From contig CBDFGN010000006.1 of NCBI GenBank assembly GCA_965247065.1, positions 1,674,001 through 1,738,000 of the forward strand: a stretch of DNA of 64,000 bases, in the 5' to 3' direction. Both the position numbers and the translations under genes were made by a program. The stretch is from CBDFGN01 sp965247065 (lineage in GTDB: Bacteria; Bacteroidota; Bacteroidia; Cytophagales; Cyclobacteriaceae). Shown here in pieces: positions 1 to 8,636 of the stretch (positions are counted from its first letter, which is position 1; each line of letters starts with the position of its first letter). The notes under the pieces were generated by a model. It did not search any database, had not been told where the DNA came from, and saw only the letters and a program-made list of their open reading frames with translations.

Positions 1-689
1 AGCCCGGCCATTTCCTCGGGTTGTGCAACTCGCTGAATTGCCTGGGTGGCCAATAGCTTCTTTAAGATCTCGGGATTCTGGATCAAGGTTTGACTGAATT
101 TAGTGTCTACTATACCTGGACAAATAGCGTTAACCCGAATTCCATCCGGCGCCAGTTCCTTGGCAAGGCTTTTTGATATAGCAATCAAGGCGGACTTGGT
201 CATAGCATAAATACCCAATCCCGGACTTGGGGTCAATCCTTCAATACTTGAGATATTAATTATCGATCCTCCACCTCGCTTCTTCATGATCGGGGCAGCC
301 AATCGGCAAAGCTCCAATGGGCCCTTCACGTTTACTGCCATCATCTTGTCGAAAATCGATTCAGTAATTTCAAGAATCTGCCCATAAACGGGGTTTATCG
401 CGGCGTTATTGACGATTACATCCAACGCCTGAAATTCCTGCAACGTCCGATCCACCAGGTTTTGAATTTGCCGGAAATCTCCCATGTGCGCGGCTTGAGC
501 TATAACCTTAATTCCCTCAGATTTTAATTCTTCTGCTGCTTGATCAACACTTTCCTGATTTCGACTAGAGACCACTATGGAAGCCCCAAGTTCTCCCAAA
601 GACCGGGCGATTTCCTTGCCAATGCCCTTGCTTGCCCCGGTTACGATTACAATTGTCCCGGCTAAATCTAATTTTTCCTTTATATTCAT
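1..689 (-). CDS. SDR-family oxidoreductase (3' end outside window)
   Basis: The minus strand reads as an open frame from ATG at 689 to the window edge, about 229 codons without a stop. It is a classical short-chain dehydrogenase/reductase: the nucleotide-binding glycine motif TGASKGIG lies near residues 18-25, NNAA near residue 91, and the catalytic Ser and YxxxK follow (INISSIEG, then YAMTK), with PGIVDT after them. The family uses NAD(P)H to reduce or oxidise alcohol and carbonyl groups in the cytosol; the substrate cannot be told. Only the C-terminal 20-30 residues should be missing. Its start is divergent from the MDR gene, with about 60 bp between the two chosen start codons, so promoters are probably shared in that gap. 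Confidence 0.9.
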   Translation of the reverse strand, partial: MNIKEKLDLAGTIVIVTGASKGIGKEIARSLGELGASIVVSSRNQESVDQAAEELKSEGIKVIAQAAHMGDFRQIQNLVDRTLQEFQALDVIVNNAAINPVYGQILEITESIFDKMMAVNVKGPLELCRLAAPIMKKRGGGSIINISSIEGLTPSPGLGIYAMTKSALIAISKSLAKELAPDGIRVNAICPGIVDTKFSQTLIQNPEILKKLLATQAIQRVAQPEEMAG

Positions 690-752
690 GTGAGTGTTTT
701 TATCACACCGAAATTTACGAATTCAAGCACTAACCTTTTTCTGAACCCTAAA

Positions 753-1729
753 ATGAAGGGTGTACAATTTCAAAGTATTGGAAGTCCGGTGGAGGTGCTT
801 CGTGTACTAGAGCTGGATCAGCCTGAACCTCAGCCCGGAGAGGTACGCGTAAAGGTCTTAGCGAGTAATATAAATCCTTCTGATCTCTTATTTATTCAAG
901 GCCAATATGGCATTGTACCGGACCTGCCGGCAGCAGCTGGAATTGAAGGAGTAGGGCTGGTGGACATTGGAGGCGAAGGAACGTCAATTCAACCCGGGCA
1001 AAAGGTGATCTTTACTTCCCAGGGAGTGTGGCAGGAAGCCGTATGCATTCCTGAATCAAAGCTAATCCCGGTACCCATTGACACACCTGATGAAATAGGT
1101 TGCCAAATAATGGTGAACCCTCTAACAGCTCTCCGAATGTTAGAATTATCGGGGCTTGCAGCCGGGCAATGGCTCTTGCTAACTGCAGTAAGCTCGGCCG
1201 TGGGTAAATTTACCGCTCAACTGTGCAGGTTACAAGGAATCAACACCATCAGCACTGTACGTCACGATGAGATTGCCGATCATCTGAGAAATTTGGGAAG
1301 CAATGCGGTAGTCAATACGGATCGAGAAAACCTGGTTCAAAGGACCCGCGAATTGACCCAGTTCAAAGGCGTCGACGCTGTGTTTGATGCCGTGGGCGGG
1401 CGCCTAGGATCGGAGGCCTTACGATGCCTTCGTTCGTCTGGAGAAATGATCATCTATGGAGCTCTGGACAAAGAACCACTTCAAATAAGCAGTGGTCAAA
1501 TGATATTTCACAAGTGGAGAGTTACTTCTTTTTGGCGGACTCCCTGGATGGATTCGCTGGATACGCAAGCCCGGAGCGAGGTGGTACATCCCCTTCTTGA
1601 ACTATTCGCTCAAAACAAGTTCAAGCCGACATCGAAGCCATTTATCCAATGGAGGACGTAATTGAAGCGGTTCGACACGTTCAGACTGCAGGACGAAAAG
1701 GAAAGATCCTCCTTAAGATAGCCTCCTGA
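753..1729 (+). CDS. Zinc-less MDR / quinone-oxidoreductase-like protein, frameshifted near its C-terminus
   Basis: Medium-chain dehydrogenase/reductase of the quinone reductase/enoyl reductase type: a GroES-like N-terminal half (GEVRVKVLASNINPSD) and a Rossmann half (SSAVGKFTAQLCR, then DAVFDAVGG). I start it at ATG 753 (MKGVQFQS), where family homology begins; the frame stays open upstream to GTG 690. The frame ends at 1661, but the expected family C-terminus (ADIEAIYPMEDVIEAVRH, then GRKGKILLKIAS) continues in another frame to TGA 1729. One base appears to be missing close to 1620-1628. There is no other sign of decay, so a sequencing indel is as likely as a real mutation. Residues typical of zinc binding are absent. 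The substrate is unknown. Confidence 0.82.
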
Positions 1730-1866
1730 AATGAAGACGAAGAATTGATAGCGGTCCGCTGATTTCTGAAACCCGATTATTTCTTCGATCTGCTGGGTGA
1801 CCTTCTTGAATTCCGGTCATAAAAGGGCAGTAAGTCATACCTGCAAATTTGCTTACTACCCAATCG

Positions 1867-1918
1867 AAAGCCCCGGCCCAAATGGTTAAGGTAGGACAAA
1901 ACCCACGGTCGGGGCTTT
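1867..1918. terminator. Bidirectional terminator-like inverted repeat
   Basis: A 12-bp stem (1867-1878 AAAGCCCCGGCC with 1907-1918 GGTCGGGGCTTT, one G-U pair) encloses a 28-nt loop. It lies between two convergent genes (the MDR ending at 1729 and the DUF1684 gene ending at 2099). T-runs follow the stem in both directions, so it could stop transcription from both sides. The loop is long for an intrinsic terminator. Confidence 0.5.
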
Positions 1919-2098
1919 TACTACCCCATCCAAGCCCAGTACTTGTTTCATTATGAATGGTTGTCAATCTGCGTACTTTGCCTTGGTACTTCTTACTAAA
2001 TACTTGGTGCTTTTTTCAAAAATATTGATCGTTTGATCGTAGTAGATGTTAATGAAAGCCTCATACCCCGTGTTTTGCTGTTCTAAAATTTCGCTCCA

Positions 2099-2947
2099 TT
2101 ACAGGTAACTGTGGTCATACTTTTCTCCGGCGGGTATTCCAATCGACAGCACATTTTGACTGGGTGGAAGCGGACAGACGGCGAAATCAGTGAATATGCA
2201 GGGTGGATTATAAGCTTTGTTAAAATCGATAATAGTAGAGCCCCCCTCGTCAGGTAGATTAATATATACGTACCGGCCTGCCTCATACGAATTAACTCCG
2301 TTAGTATCATCGCTAAATATCACAAAGCCTCCATGAAAAACATCCAGCTTATGATCCTGCTTTTCTACCCGGAAATTTATAAAACCGGGAGATTCCAGGT
2401 CCCTTTCCATCCCCAAAATGTCCATAACATACAATAATTTAGGAGGCTCATAGGGAGTAAAGGATGCCTGCAGGCGCCAGGCTGGATCGATGGGATAGCT
2501 TTTTATACCGCTGAATGATGTTAGGTTCGGGCTCTCTGAATTCTTCAAACGGATTGCATAACGACCGGATCTTTCTATGACCCACCATCGATAGGAACCG
2601 TGCATGAATATCTGAGGAGGTGATTGATCCGCATTGATTAGAATATAGCGAAGTATGGAATCTTTGGGTGGCAAGGACTTTTCGGAGCTTATCCAGGTAG
2701 AAACTCTACCTGAATCCATCAGAAAAGATCCAAAGAAACCTGGAAAATCAGAGGGAAAAACCAGGTCATTGGAGCTGTCGGAGCCAAAGGTATTCGTACC
2801 TGGATCAAGCCAGTACAAGCCGGCCAAAGGCAGCCAGTTCTGTTGTAGACTTTTCAACCGGTTGGAGCTCCATGCTTCAATTTCTTTGATGTAAGCTGAT
2901 TTATCGAACTCTGGTTTTCGATTTTGACAACTGAACCAGAGAAACAA
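2099..2947 (-). CDS. DUF1684 family lipoprotein-like protein
   Basis: This is a DUF1684 (COG3358) protein of the usual length. Hallmarks are WLPLAGLYWLDPGTNTFGSD at the N-terminus, PIDPAWRLQASFTPYEPP in the middle, and the C-terminal signature FNKAYNPPCIFTDFAVCPLPP followed by IPAGEKYDHSY. The biochemical role of the family is unknown. The N-terminus (about LLLFLWFSCQ) looks like a lipoprotein signal ending at a Cys. No ATG exists in the right place: the first usable codon is TTG 2947, and the hydrophobic frame continues a little upstream, so the true start is uncertain and may involve a lost base. Confidence 0.82.
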   Translation of the reverse strand: MFLWFSCQNRKPEFDKSAYIKEIEAWSSNRLKSLQQNWLPLAGLYWLDPGTNTFGSDSSNDLVFPSDFPGFFGSFLMDSGRVSTWISSEKSLPPKDSILRYILINADQSPPQIFMHGSYRWWVIERSGRYAIRLKNSESPNLTSFSGIKSYPIDPAWRLQASFTPYEPPKLLYVMDILGMERDLESPGFINFRVEKQDHKLDVFHGGFVIFSDDTNGVNSYEAGRYVYINLPDEGGSTIIDFNKAYNPPCIFTDFAVCPLPPSQNVLSIGIPAGEKYDHSYL

Positions 2948-3032
2948 AAGCAGGTGAATCCCCTGTATCCTGAATGGACAACCATTTCCCCGGTAAATGT
3001 AAATAAGTATGCTAGAAAGTTGGGGAAATTTG

Positions 3033-3089
3033 GAAGATGGAAGTTTGATGGTTGAGTTGAGATGGTTGATGTTGTGATGGTTTGAAGTT
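3033..3089. repeat. Degenerate GATGGTT/GTTTGA low-complexity tract
   Basis: The sequence repeats imperfect units such as gatggaagtttgatggttgag and gatggttgatgttgtgatgg. It lies in the 150-bp spacer between the DUF1684 gene and the D-threonine-aldolase-like gene. Comparable drifting repeats occur in other intergenic spaces of this window (5546-5565, 6066-6105, 7560-7650, 8401-8420). Confidence 0.5.
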
Positions 3090-3100
3090 ACAACCGGGAC

Positions 3101-4210
3101 CTAGATCGTTATTCTTCGGTCTCTGGAAATGATCTTCCATGAGGATATAACTTCCTTTTTATCAACTAGATATCCCTCTTCATATAAAGCACAAGTTGGA
3201 CAAATGTGATAAGGAATACCATATAACACATCACCGACCGAGATTCCCTCTTTATCCTTAACTTCTAGAACCAAGTGCTCCTCACTTTGAGATATTGTAG
3301 CGGCTTCTGGGAGATTGAGAAAATGAACCCGGGGGTGGGGGTTCTCCGCGGCAATGCTCTTGTGGCCAAGGTCGGTACAGATCAAATGCTCTGTTGGTTT
3401 GGAAATTATCCTTGAGACCACCAGAGCGGCAAAATCAAAATGCAGATCGGGCAAAATTTCTTGATACCCCCAGTCCCAGAGCATGCAAGTACCCGGACTG
3501 CAAATGACATTAGATCGCCCGGCGTGAATGGGAAAGGTTGGAGTTCCTCCCGCGACAATTTCGAGATTTACATCAAATCTGGAATGGATCTCGCTGGCCA
3601 GGGCCTCGGCGGGTTCAAATGCCTTGTTGCAGGCCCGAGTTCTCTCTGACAAATCGGTCTGCCTTAAATGGCCATCATAGATATGCAAGCCTACCGGAGC
3701 AACGCTGTCATAGTCTCTGCAAAACTCAAATAGTCTAGTAGCCTCGTCACCAATTGTGACTCCGGTACGATGCATACCCACATCAAGATCCAGGTAAACG
3801 TTCAAGGGTTGATTGGCTCCTTGAAAAACCCCGTTTATCGCTTCAGCACTAAGTTGATTATCAACAAGAGCCGAAAAGCGGGTGCCGGGGAACGAATGTA
3901 TCAGGGTATTGAGTCGTCTTATTTTTGGACCAGCAGGTTGATAGGCCAGCAGAACATCCGAGGCCCCCGCCCTGGCTAACATTTCGGCTTCCGAGATCGT
4001 CGCGCATTTAAATTTGTCAATACCACGCTCCATTTGCATGGCGACAACCTCGGCCATTTTATAGGTTTTGACGTGAGGCCGAAGGCGCTGAACATCTCCG
4101 ATGATTTCGATCATCCGGTTAATGTTCGCAGCTATACGATCCTTGTATAACACCAGGGTCGGCGAATCCAGATCTTCAATGTTATCAATGGTATACCAAT
4201 CCTGGTCCAT
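3101..4210 (-). CDS. PLP-dependent D-threonine-aldolase-like protein (D-TA / D-serine dehydratase fold)
   Basis: An alanine-racemase-like N-terminal barrel and a C-terminal beta domain mark the D-TA/DSD family. The PLP lysine is in RPHVKTYK (about residue 49), and metal-binding His and Cys lie in YHICPTCALY near the C-terminus, as in D-serine dehydratase and D-threonine aldolase. Other typical blocks are LDLDVGMHRTGV, GLHIYDGH and ELVAGGTPT-like EIVAGGTPTF. The predicted role is cleavage or dehydration of a D-3-hydroxy-amino acid in the cytosol. The gene starts 2 bp after the stop of the upstream RidA-family gene, so the two are almost certainly co-transcribed and coupled. The exact substrate is inferred only from the family. 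Confidence 0.88.
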   Translation of the reverse strand: MDQDWYTIDNIEDLDSPTLVLYKDRIAANINRMIEIIGDVQRLRPHVKTYKMAEVVAMQMERGIDKFKCATISEAEMLARAGASDVLLAYQPAGPKIRRLNTLIHSFPGTRFSALVDNQLSAEAINGVFQGANQPLNVYLDLDVGMHRTGVTIGDEATRLFEFCRDYDSVAPVGLHIYDGHLRQTDLSERTRACNKAFEPAEALASEIHSRFDVNLEIVAGGTPTFPIHAGRSNVICSPGTCMLWDWGYQEILPDLHFDFAALVVSRIISKPTEHLICTDLGHKSIAAENPHPRVHFLNLPEAATISQSEEHLVLEVKDKEGISVGDVLYGIPYHICPTCALYEEGYLVDKKEVISSWKIISRDRRITI

Positions 4211-4212
4211 GG

Positions 4213-4683
4213 CTATTTGAGCTGGAAAATCGCTTCGATTTCAACCGGAATGTTATCTGGCAGGGACCCCACCCCCACCGCACTGCGCACCCCGATCCCA
4301 TTTTCCGGACCAAAAACCTCAGCAAACAACTCGCTGCACCCATTAATGACATATGGGTGCTTATGAAACTCCGGGGTGGAATTCACCATGCCGAAAATTT
4401 TGATCACCCTCTGAATATTCTCAAGACTACCAAGATTTTCTTTCAACGTGGCTAAAATAGCTAAACCCGTTTGGCGGGCGGCTTGTTTGGCTTCCTCCAG
4501 TACAATGTCCAGCCCGATCCTGCCTTTTATGAAAGTGCCGTTATCTAGCCACGGTCCATGACCGGACATGTAAGCCAGATCACCCGCCTGCACAAAAGGC
4601 CTGTAAATTCCCATTGCCGACGGAGCCGGTGGCAGTTTCAGAGATAGCTCCGAGAGTCTATTATCTGCATTATAAGTTTCCAT
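4213..4683 (-). CDS. RidA (YjgF/YER057c/UK114) family protein
   Basis: This 156-residue protein has the RidA/YjgF fold signatures: GIYRPFVQAGDLAYMSGHGP near the N-terminus, GLAILATLKENLGSLENIQRVIKIFGMVN in the middle, and RSAVGVGSLPDNIPVEIEAIFQL at the end, which includes the conserved Arg that binds the substrate carboxylate. RidA proteins hydrolyse reactive enamine/imine products made by PLP enzymes. The coupled downstream gene encodes a PLP enzyme of the type that can release such intermediates, so a paired clean-up role is a reasonable inference. It belongs to the longer RidA subgroup (about 150 residues) rather than the 128-residue archetype. Confidence 0.9.
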   Translation of the reverse strand: METYNADNRLSELSLKLPPAPSAMGIYRPFVQAGDLAYMSGHGPWLDNGTFIKGRIGLDIVLEEAKQAARQTGLAILATLKENLGSLENIQRVIKIFGMVNSTPEFHKHPYVINGCSELFAEVFGPENGIGVRSAVGVGSLPDNIPVEIEAIFQLK

Positions 4684-4794
4684 TTTTTTATGGCAATAAA
4701 ATCATATCCAAAATTAGAACACGCGCCAATACAGTGAACGAGCATGACCTCGATCACAAACCAGGACACAGGATGTCTTTTACCCGCAAGTTAG

Positions 4795-5381
4795 AATAAT
4801 CGTTTACAAGCCAAAAGCACTCGTCATTGACATGGGAAATAACCAGGACACCAGTCCCATTGACAACAACGGTCAGTTAGAATCGGCTCCACCACCCTTT
4901 ATGCTCAAGGCATAATGTTGGCGCCATAGCAATCGCAGCCATACTGGAGGATTCATAGCACCGCAATTCAAGGCTACTCCGGAGTCGTTTTCACTTGGAC
5001 CTAACGCAGTCATTTTTGTTAGGGAAAGCAAACGGATGACGGTTCCCGACTCTTTGTATGAGAACTTCTTCTGGCACGACCCCGACCACAAAGCGGCAAA
5101 CACGGGTAAATGGAAGTGTGGAATATCGAGTAATAGGACTCCAATGCCTGTCGCCAATTTTGAGCCGCAATGAAGTTGGAGGAGATCGAAATCGAAGCTG
5201 TGGTGGTTTCTGATGCATTCACTCCTAATGGAGACCGCCTCGACGATAGTTTGAAAATGACCTGTGGCTTTCTGGTTCCCAGTTAATAGTGCATAATAGA
5301 TGGGGTCAAGTAGTTTATTCACAACCAATTATCAGAATGAGTGGAAGGAGCGTGACTTAGCACCAGGGTTTATCTCTCTAT
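4795..5381 (+). pseudogene. Decayed T9SS substrate with CHU_C (type B sorting) domain remnant
   Basis: No long frame exists, but two pieces of a CHU_C gliding-motility C-terminal domain can be read. ATG 5170 to 5286 contains VVVSDAFTPNGDRLDDSLKM, close to the family start (AFTPNGDGxND). Further on, about 5320-5380, FTTNYQNEWKERDLAPG matches the later ...YQNxWDGxDxAPG part. Upstream, 4818-4910 reads VIDMGNNQDTSPIDNNGQLE before a stop, and 5010-5170 reads VPDSLYENFFWHDPDHKAAN in another frame. Several stops and frame changes separate these pieces, so this is a genuine relic rather than a single indel. The N-terminal limit is a guess. Confidence 0.6.
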
Positions 5382-5545
5382 GAGCTCATAAGTAGCTGAT
5401 CAGTGCCCGACTTAAAGCGTGGGTCGAGATCAGAAGGTAGATAAAGCATCAAGTTAATGCCAAACGGACCACGTCATTTTGCTGGAAATCCAACTAGAAT
5501 GGTGGACAGAGGAGAGGTTTAAGCTACCTGTCGAGGTGAGAGCAC

Positions 5546-5565
5546 GAACTAGGAACTAGGAACTA
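5546..5565. repeat. Short tandem repeat GAACTAG x3
   Basis: The sequence gaactaggaactaggaacta is 2.9 copies of a 7-bp unit, 38 bp before the CBS gene. Slippage could change its length. The rest of the 5382-5602 spacer shows nothing I can name. Confidence 0.6.
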
Positions 5566-5602
5566 TTTTCCGTAAATTACATTTAGGCTAAACCCGAATG
5601 CG

Positions 5603-6064
5603 ATGGTAAAAAGTTATAGAGGTGAAATCAGGGAAGTCTCCAAGGAGGAGGAAGCTCCTCCTATACTGGTTTCGGACCACATGGCTACCAAACTTATCAC
5701 ATTTAAGCCAGACCAGTCTATTTTTGAGGTGATCGACACACTGTTAAGCAACCGGATTTCAGGCGGACCCGTCGTCAATGAAAATGACGAATTGGTTGGG
5801 GTGATTTCGGAAGGAGATTGCCTCAAACAAGTGGTAAAGGGCAAATATGACAACCATCCCAATATGGCCGGTAAGGTGAGCGATTATATGGCCAGCAATG
5901 TCACCACCATCAGCCCGGAAACTAACATTTTCGAGGCTGCAAAAATGTTCCTTAACCACCGGCTCCGGCGCTTTCCGGTAGTCAGAGGAGGTAAGATCAT
6001 CGGCCAAATCAGCCAGAAAGACATCATGAGGGCGGTTACTATGGTCAAGAGCAGCACCTGGTGA
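5603..6064 (+). CDS. Tandem CBS-domain protein
   Basis: The 153 residues hold two CBS motifs back to back: ATKLITFKPDQSIFEVIDTLLSNRISGGPVVNENDELVGVISEGD (about residues 28-73) and SNVTTISPETNIFEAAKMFLNHRLRRFPVVRGGKIIGQISQKDIMRAV (about 99-146). Such Bateman pairs bind adenine nucleotides and act as stand-alone energy or redox sensors, often through partner proteins. The protein lacks any other domain, so the partner is unknown. It stands alone between a pseudogene and a broken small membrane protein gene. Confidence 0.9.
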   Translation: MVKSYRGEIREVSKEEEAPPILVSDHMATKLITFKPDQSIFEVIDTLLSNRISGGPVVNENDELVGVISEGDCLKQVVKGKYDNHPNMAGKVSDYMASNVTTISPETNIFEAAKMFLNHRLRRFPVVRGGKIIGQISQKDIMRAVTMVKSSTW

Positions 6065-6143
6065 ATGCAGTTGACAGTTCCCAGTTCGATGTTGTCAGTT
6101 TGAATTAGCGATACCAAGAACAGGTTTCCTACTCATTTGAGCC

Positions 6144-6432
6144 ATGCAATCAACGATCATTGACTTTTTCATGGGCCTGTTTCTGGCCAACTCTCTACCC
6201 CATTTTATGGTCGGCATCTTGAATGTTCGTTTCTTGTCTCTATTCGGATGTAGTGGGAAGGCCAATATCTACTATAGCTAACTTCTGTGTGGCTCTCTCA
6301 TTACTGTTCTTCCACCTGAACTACGGCATTTCGAATTTGGTGAACCAAGTAGTTTATTCAGGTGGGCTGGCTCTGGTAATGACATATCTGATTACCGGCC
6401 GCTTCTTTGTTAAGCTATTCGTGGTCAACTAG
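6144..6432 (+). CDS. Small membrane protein, frame broken
   Basis: From ATG 6144 the frame reads FFMGLFLANSLPHFMVGILN and FLSLFGCSGKANIYYS before TAA at about 6279. The adjacent frame then continues as ANFCVALSLLFFHLNYG and GGLALVMTYLITGRFFVKLF up to the TAG at 6432. Joined, they give a single protein of about 96 residues with three hydrophobic segments. A single indel around 6270-6280 would explain the break. I recognise no family. Directly upstream, 6066-6105 is a degenerate cagtt-type repeat. Confidence 0.5.
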
Positions 6433-6675
6433 ACGTGCAGCTTGGTTTTTATCAAGGCTACTGCTCCACGATGAGAATAATACTTACAAAAGGGCAACCG
6501 ATAGCAGGTGCACATCAAACTTTCTTCCATTCACAGGAAATCGACCAGGAGCTAGTCAGATCTTATCTTTTCGGGGCCGTCTAAGTTTCGACCCAAAATC
6601 GGAGCAAACTACCCAGCCTACCAATGATTCAAAGTCCAGGCAGTAGGTCGTTAAAGTCAGCGAACAGTTCGACGG

Positions 6676-6942
6676 TCATCCAAACCGTTTCAATGCTCTT
6701 TCTCTGGCCCTAGCAGACTCTAGCCCCCGGTTTCTTGGTCCAGCCTCAGTTACCAGGGAATCCACCAGCTCCCTGGTTACTTCAGTGATCCCGATCACCG
6801 CTTTATCAAATGCTTCCTGGTTAGCAGCTGAGGGTTTTTGGTAACCACTTATTTTCCGCACATATTGCAATGATGAAGCCTGAATCTCCTCATCGGTGGC
6901 CACCGGATCGAAATTAAATAAGGTTTTAATATTTCGGCACAT
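6676..6942 (-). CDS. DUF2277 domain protein
   Basis: An 88-residue protein that matches DUF2277 (COG5552) along its whole length: it starts MCRNIKTLFNFDPVATDEEI, continues SSLQYVRKISGYQKPS, and ends with the Arg-rich tail ESARARERALKRFG. The function of the family is unknown. The fixed N-terminal Cys-Arg-Asn is a hallmark. It is a single-gene unit, divergent from the GNAT gene that follows. Confidence 0.9.
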   Translation of the reverse strand: MCRNIKTLFNFDPVATDEEIQASSLQYVRKISGYQKPSAANQEAFDKAVIGITEVTRELVDSLVTEAGPRNRGLESARARERALKRFG

Positions 6943-7014
6943 GGGTCAATTTATATATTCCCTGTTAAAATTCCACGTCGACTTTTCCTGAAGCCAAATA
7001 TCGGAACGATTGGT

Positions 7015-7569
7015 ATGACCAAGATTAATAGAGCCCGCCATTTGCAGGTGAATTTCCAACGGTGCACTGCATCGGATCTGGAGCAGCTAACCAGAGTGGC
7101 GAAGGATACCTTTACCGATGCGTATGGGAAGGATAATGGTCCTTTCGACTTCAGCAGCTACATCGACAGGGCTTTTTCGCAGGCCCAGATTGAGCAGGAG
7201 CTCCAGAACCAGAATTCTGAATTTTATTTTGCGTTATCGAGTAATAAGCTGATCGGCTATTTCAAAATAAATACCCGGAGAGCCCAAACCGATCTCCTTG
7301 ATCAAAACGGCTTGGAATTGGAAAGGATTTACGTCCATTCGACTTATCAAAACCGGGGCTTTGGCCAAAAGATACTTGACCGGGTAGTGCTTTTAGCGCA
7401 ACAAAGGTCTTATCCGTTTATTTGGTTAGGAGTTTGGGAACAGAACACCAGGGCCATTGAGTTCTATCGTCGCCACGGTTTTGTACATGCCGGTTATCAT
7501 CCGTTTAAGCTGGGGAATGAGGATCAGAAGGATTGGATTATGAAGAGAGAGCTGATGAGTAAGAAGTAA
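7015..7569 (+). CDS. GNAT-family N-acetyltransferase
   Basis: The GNAT fold is indicated by the acetyl-CoA pyrophosphate loop YQNRGFGQKILDRV (motif A, about residues 111-124), preceded by the beta4 strand LELERIYVHS, and by the motif B region WLGVWEQNTRAIEFYRRHGF with HAGYHPFKLG after it. It should transfer an acetyl group from acetyl-CoA to an amine in the cytosol; the acceptor cannot be predicted. The length (184) is normal. The ATG at 7015 is the first in the frame and starts a family-like beginning about 12 residues later. Confidence 0.9.
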   Translation: MTKINRARHLQVNFQRCTASDLEQLTRVAKDTFTDAYGKDNGPFDFSSYIDRAFSQAQIEQELQNQNSEFYFALSSNKLIGYFKINTRRAQTDLLDQNGLELERIYVHSTYQNRGFGQKILDRVVLLAQQRSYPFIWLGVWEQNTRAIEFYRRHGFVHAGYHPFKLGNEDQKDWIMKRELMSKK

Positions 7570-7650
7570 TTAGTAAGAAGTATTTAATGAGAAGTAAGGA
7601 AAAGTTGAGTATTGAGGATTGCTTGTTGGAATTGAGGAAGAGGAATGAGC
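7560..7650. repeat. Purine-rich drifting repeat (AAGAAGTA / GAGGA units)
   Basis: Downstream of the GNAT stop codon the plus strand is almost all purine plus T, with imperfect units gtaagaagtaa, gtaagaagtat, gagaagtaagg and ttgaggattg...ttgaggaag. It fills the space up to the EcsC gene. It may be one of several similar spacer tracts in this genome. No hairpin with a T-run was found. Confidence 0.4.
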
Positions 7651-7651
7651 A

Positions 7652-8401
7652 ATGGGGAATGTAAGAGAAACTGAATACCAAAAGACCGTTGATAGGGAAT
7701 TGCACCGATGGCAGAGGCAAATGAGACGGCCTCCTTCCTTTGTTAATCGAGCAACAGCAGGAATACAGGACAAAATGAATCGGATTATTCCGGAAAAAGT
7801 TCATCAAATTTTTACCGGTTTAATCAAACAAATGACCAGAGCAGTGGTTGTTGGAGCGGAATTCACAACTCATAAGCCATCCCAAGGACGCTCATTGGAA
7901 GTTATTGAAACTGTGGTTAGAGAGAGGATTATGTTTTATCGATCAACCGCCGCAGCTGAAGGAGCGGTGACTGGCGCTGGGGGATTCTTTTGGGGCCTAG
8001 CCGATTTCCCGATGTGGTTGACCTTGAAAATGAAAATGATGTATGAGATAGCAGCCCATTATGGATTTGACACCAGGGATTACCGGGAGCGTATCTTTAT
8101 TTTACATGTCTTTCAACTTACATTCTCCAATCAACAGCACAGGAACAGAGTTTTCAAAATAATCCATGGATGGGATGAACAACTTAACACCATGTCAGAT
8201 GATATTCATCAATTTGATTGGAGGACTTTCCAAATTCAATACCGCGATAAAATCGACTTAGTAAAACTCCTGCAAATGATTCCGGGATTTGGCGCGGTCG
8301 TTGGCCTGGTCGTAAACCATCGGTTGACTACCAAACTCGGAAACCACGCTATGAATGCCTATCGCTTGAGGCTTACCAAGAGCCATGATTCCCAGGATTA
8401 A
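7652..8401 (+). CDS. EcsC family protein
   Basis: A 249-residue EcsC-family protein. The diagnostic stretch is AAEGAVTGAGGFFWGLADFP (about residues 92-111), followed by MWLTLKMKMMYEIAAHYGFDT, DYRERIFILHVFQLTFS and a C-terminal glycine-rich hairpin LLQMIPGFGAVVGLVVNH. EcsC is named after the third gene of the Bacillus ecs ABC transporter operon, but most members, including this one, stand alone and their function is unknown. The hydrophobic glycine-rich segments suggest membrane association. Confidence 0.88.
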   Translation: MGNVRETEYQKTVDRELHRWQRQMRRPPSFVNRATAGIQDKMNRIIPEKVHQIFTGLIKQMTRAVVVGAEFTTHKPSQGRSLEVIETVVRERIMFYRSTAAAEGAVTGAGGFFWGLADFPMWLTLKMKMMYEIAAHYGFDTRDYRERIFILHVFQLTFSNQQHRNRVFKIIHGWDEQLNTMSDDIHQFDWRTFQIQYRDKIDLVKLLQMIPGFGAVVGLVVNHRLTTKLGNHAMNAYRLRLTKSHDSQD

Positions 8402-8636
8402 AGTTTGAGGTTTGAGGGAGGATCCCAAAGTTCCGAATATTTCAAATATCGCCCGTCTTCTTTAGGATATCCAACAGCCTTTATCACTCATCTGTCAGGA
8501 ACGGGGTAGCCAGCAACCCTTGCCTGTCATGGAGATTGGCCTGATCACGATTATTTCCGAGGCGTCACCTTGTATGACCATTTGCTCTTAAATATTTTCT
8601 AGGTCTTGACCTGACTGTCAAACGGCGCCCGGCCCA

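Noticed and set aside
690..752. GTG 690 as start of the MDR gene
   Set aside because: It would overlap the SDR start region, and the added residues (SVFITPKFTNSSTNLFLNPK) precede the family's normal N-terminus at ATG 753.
4873..5328. 151-codon minus-strand ORF
   Set aside because: The opposite strand carries recognisable CHU_C fragments; the minus reading resembles nothing.
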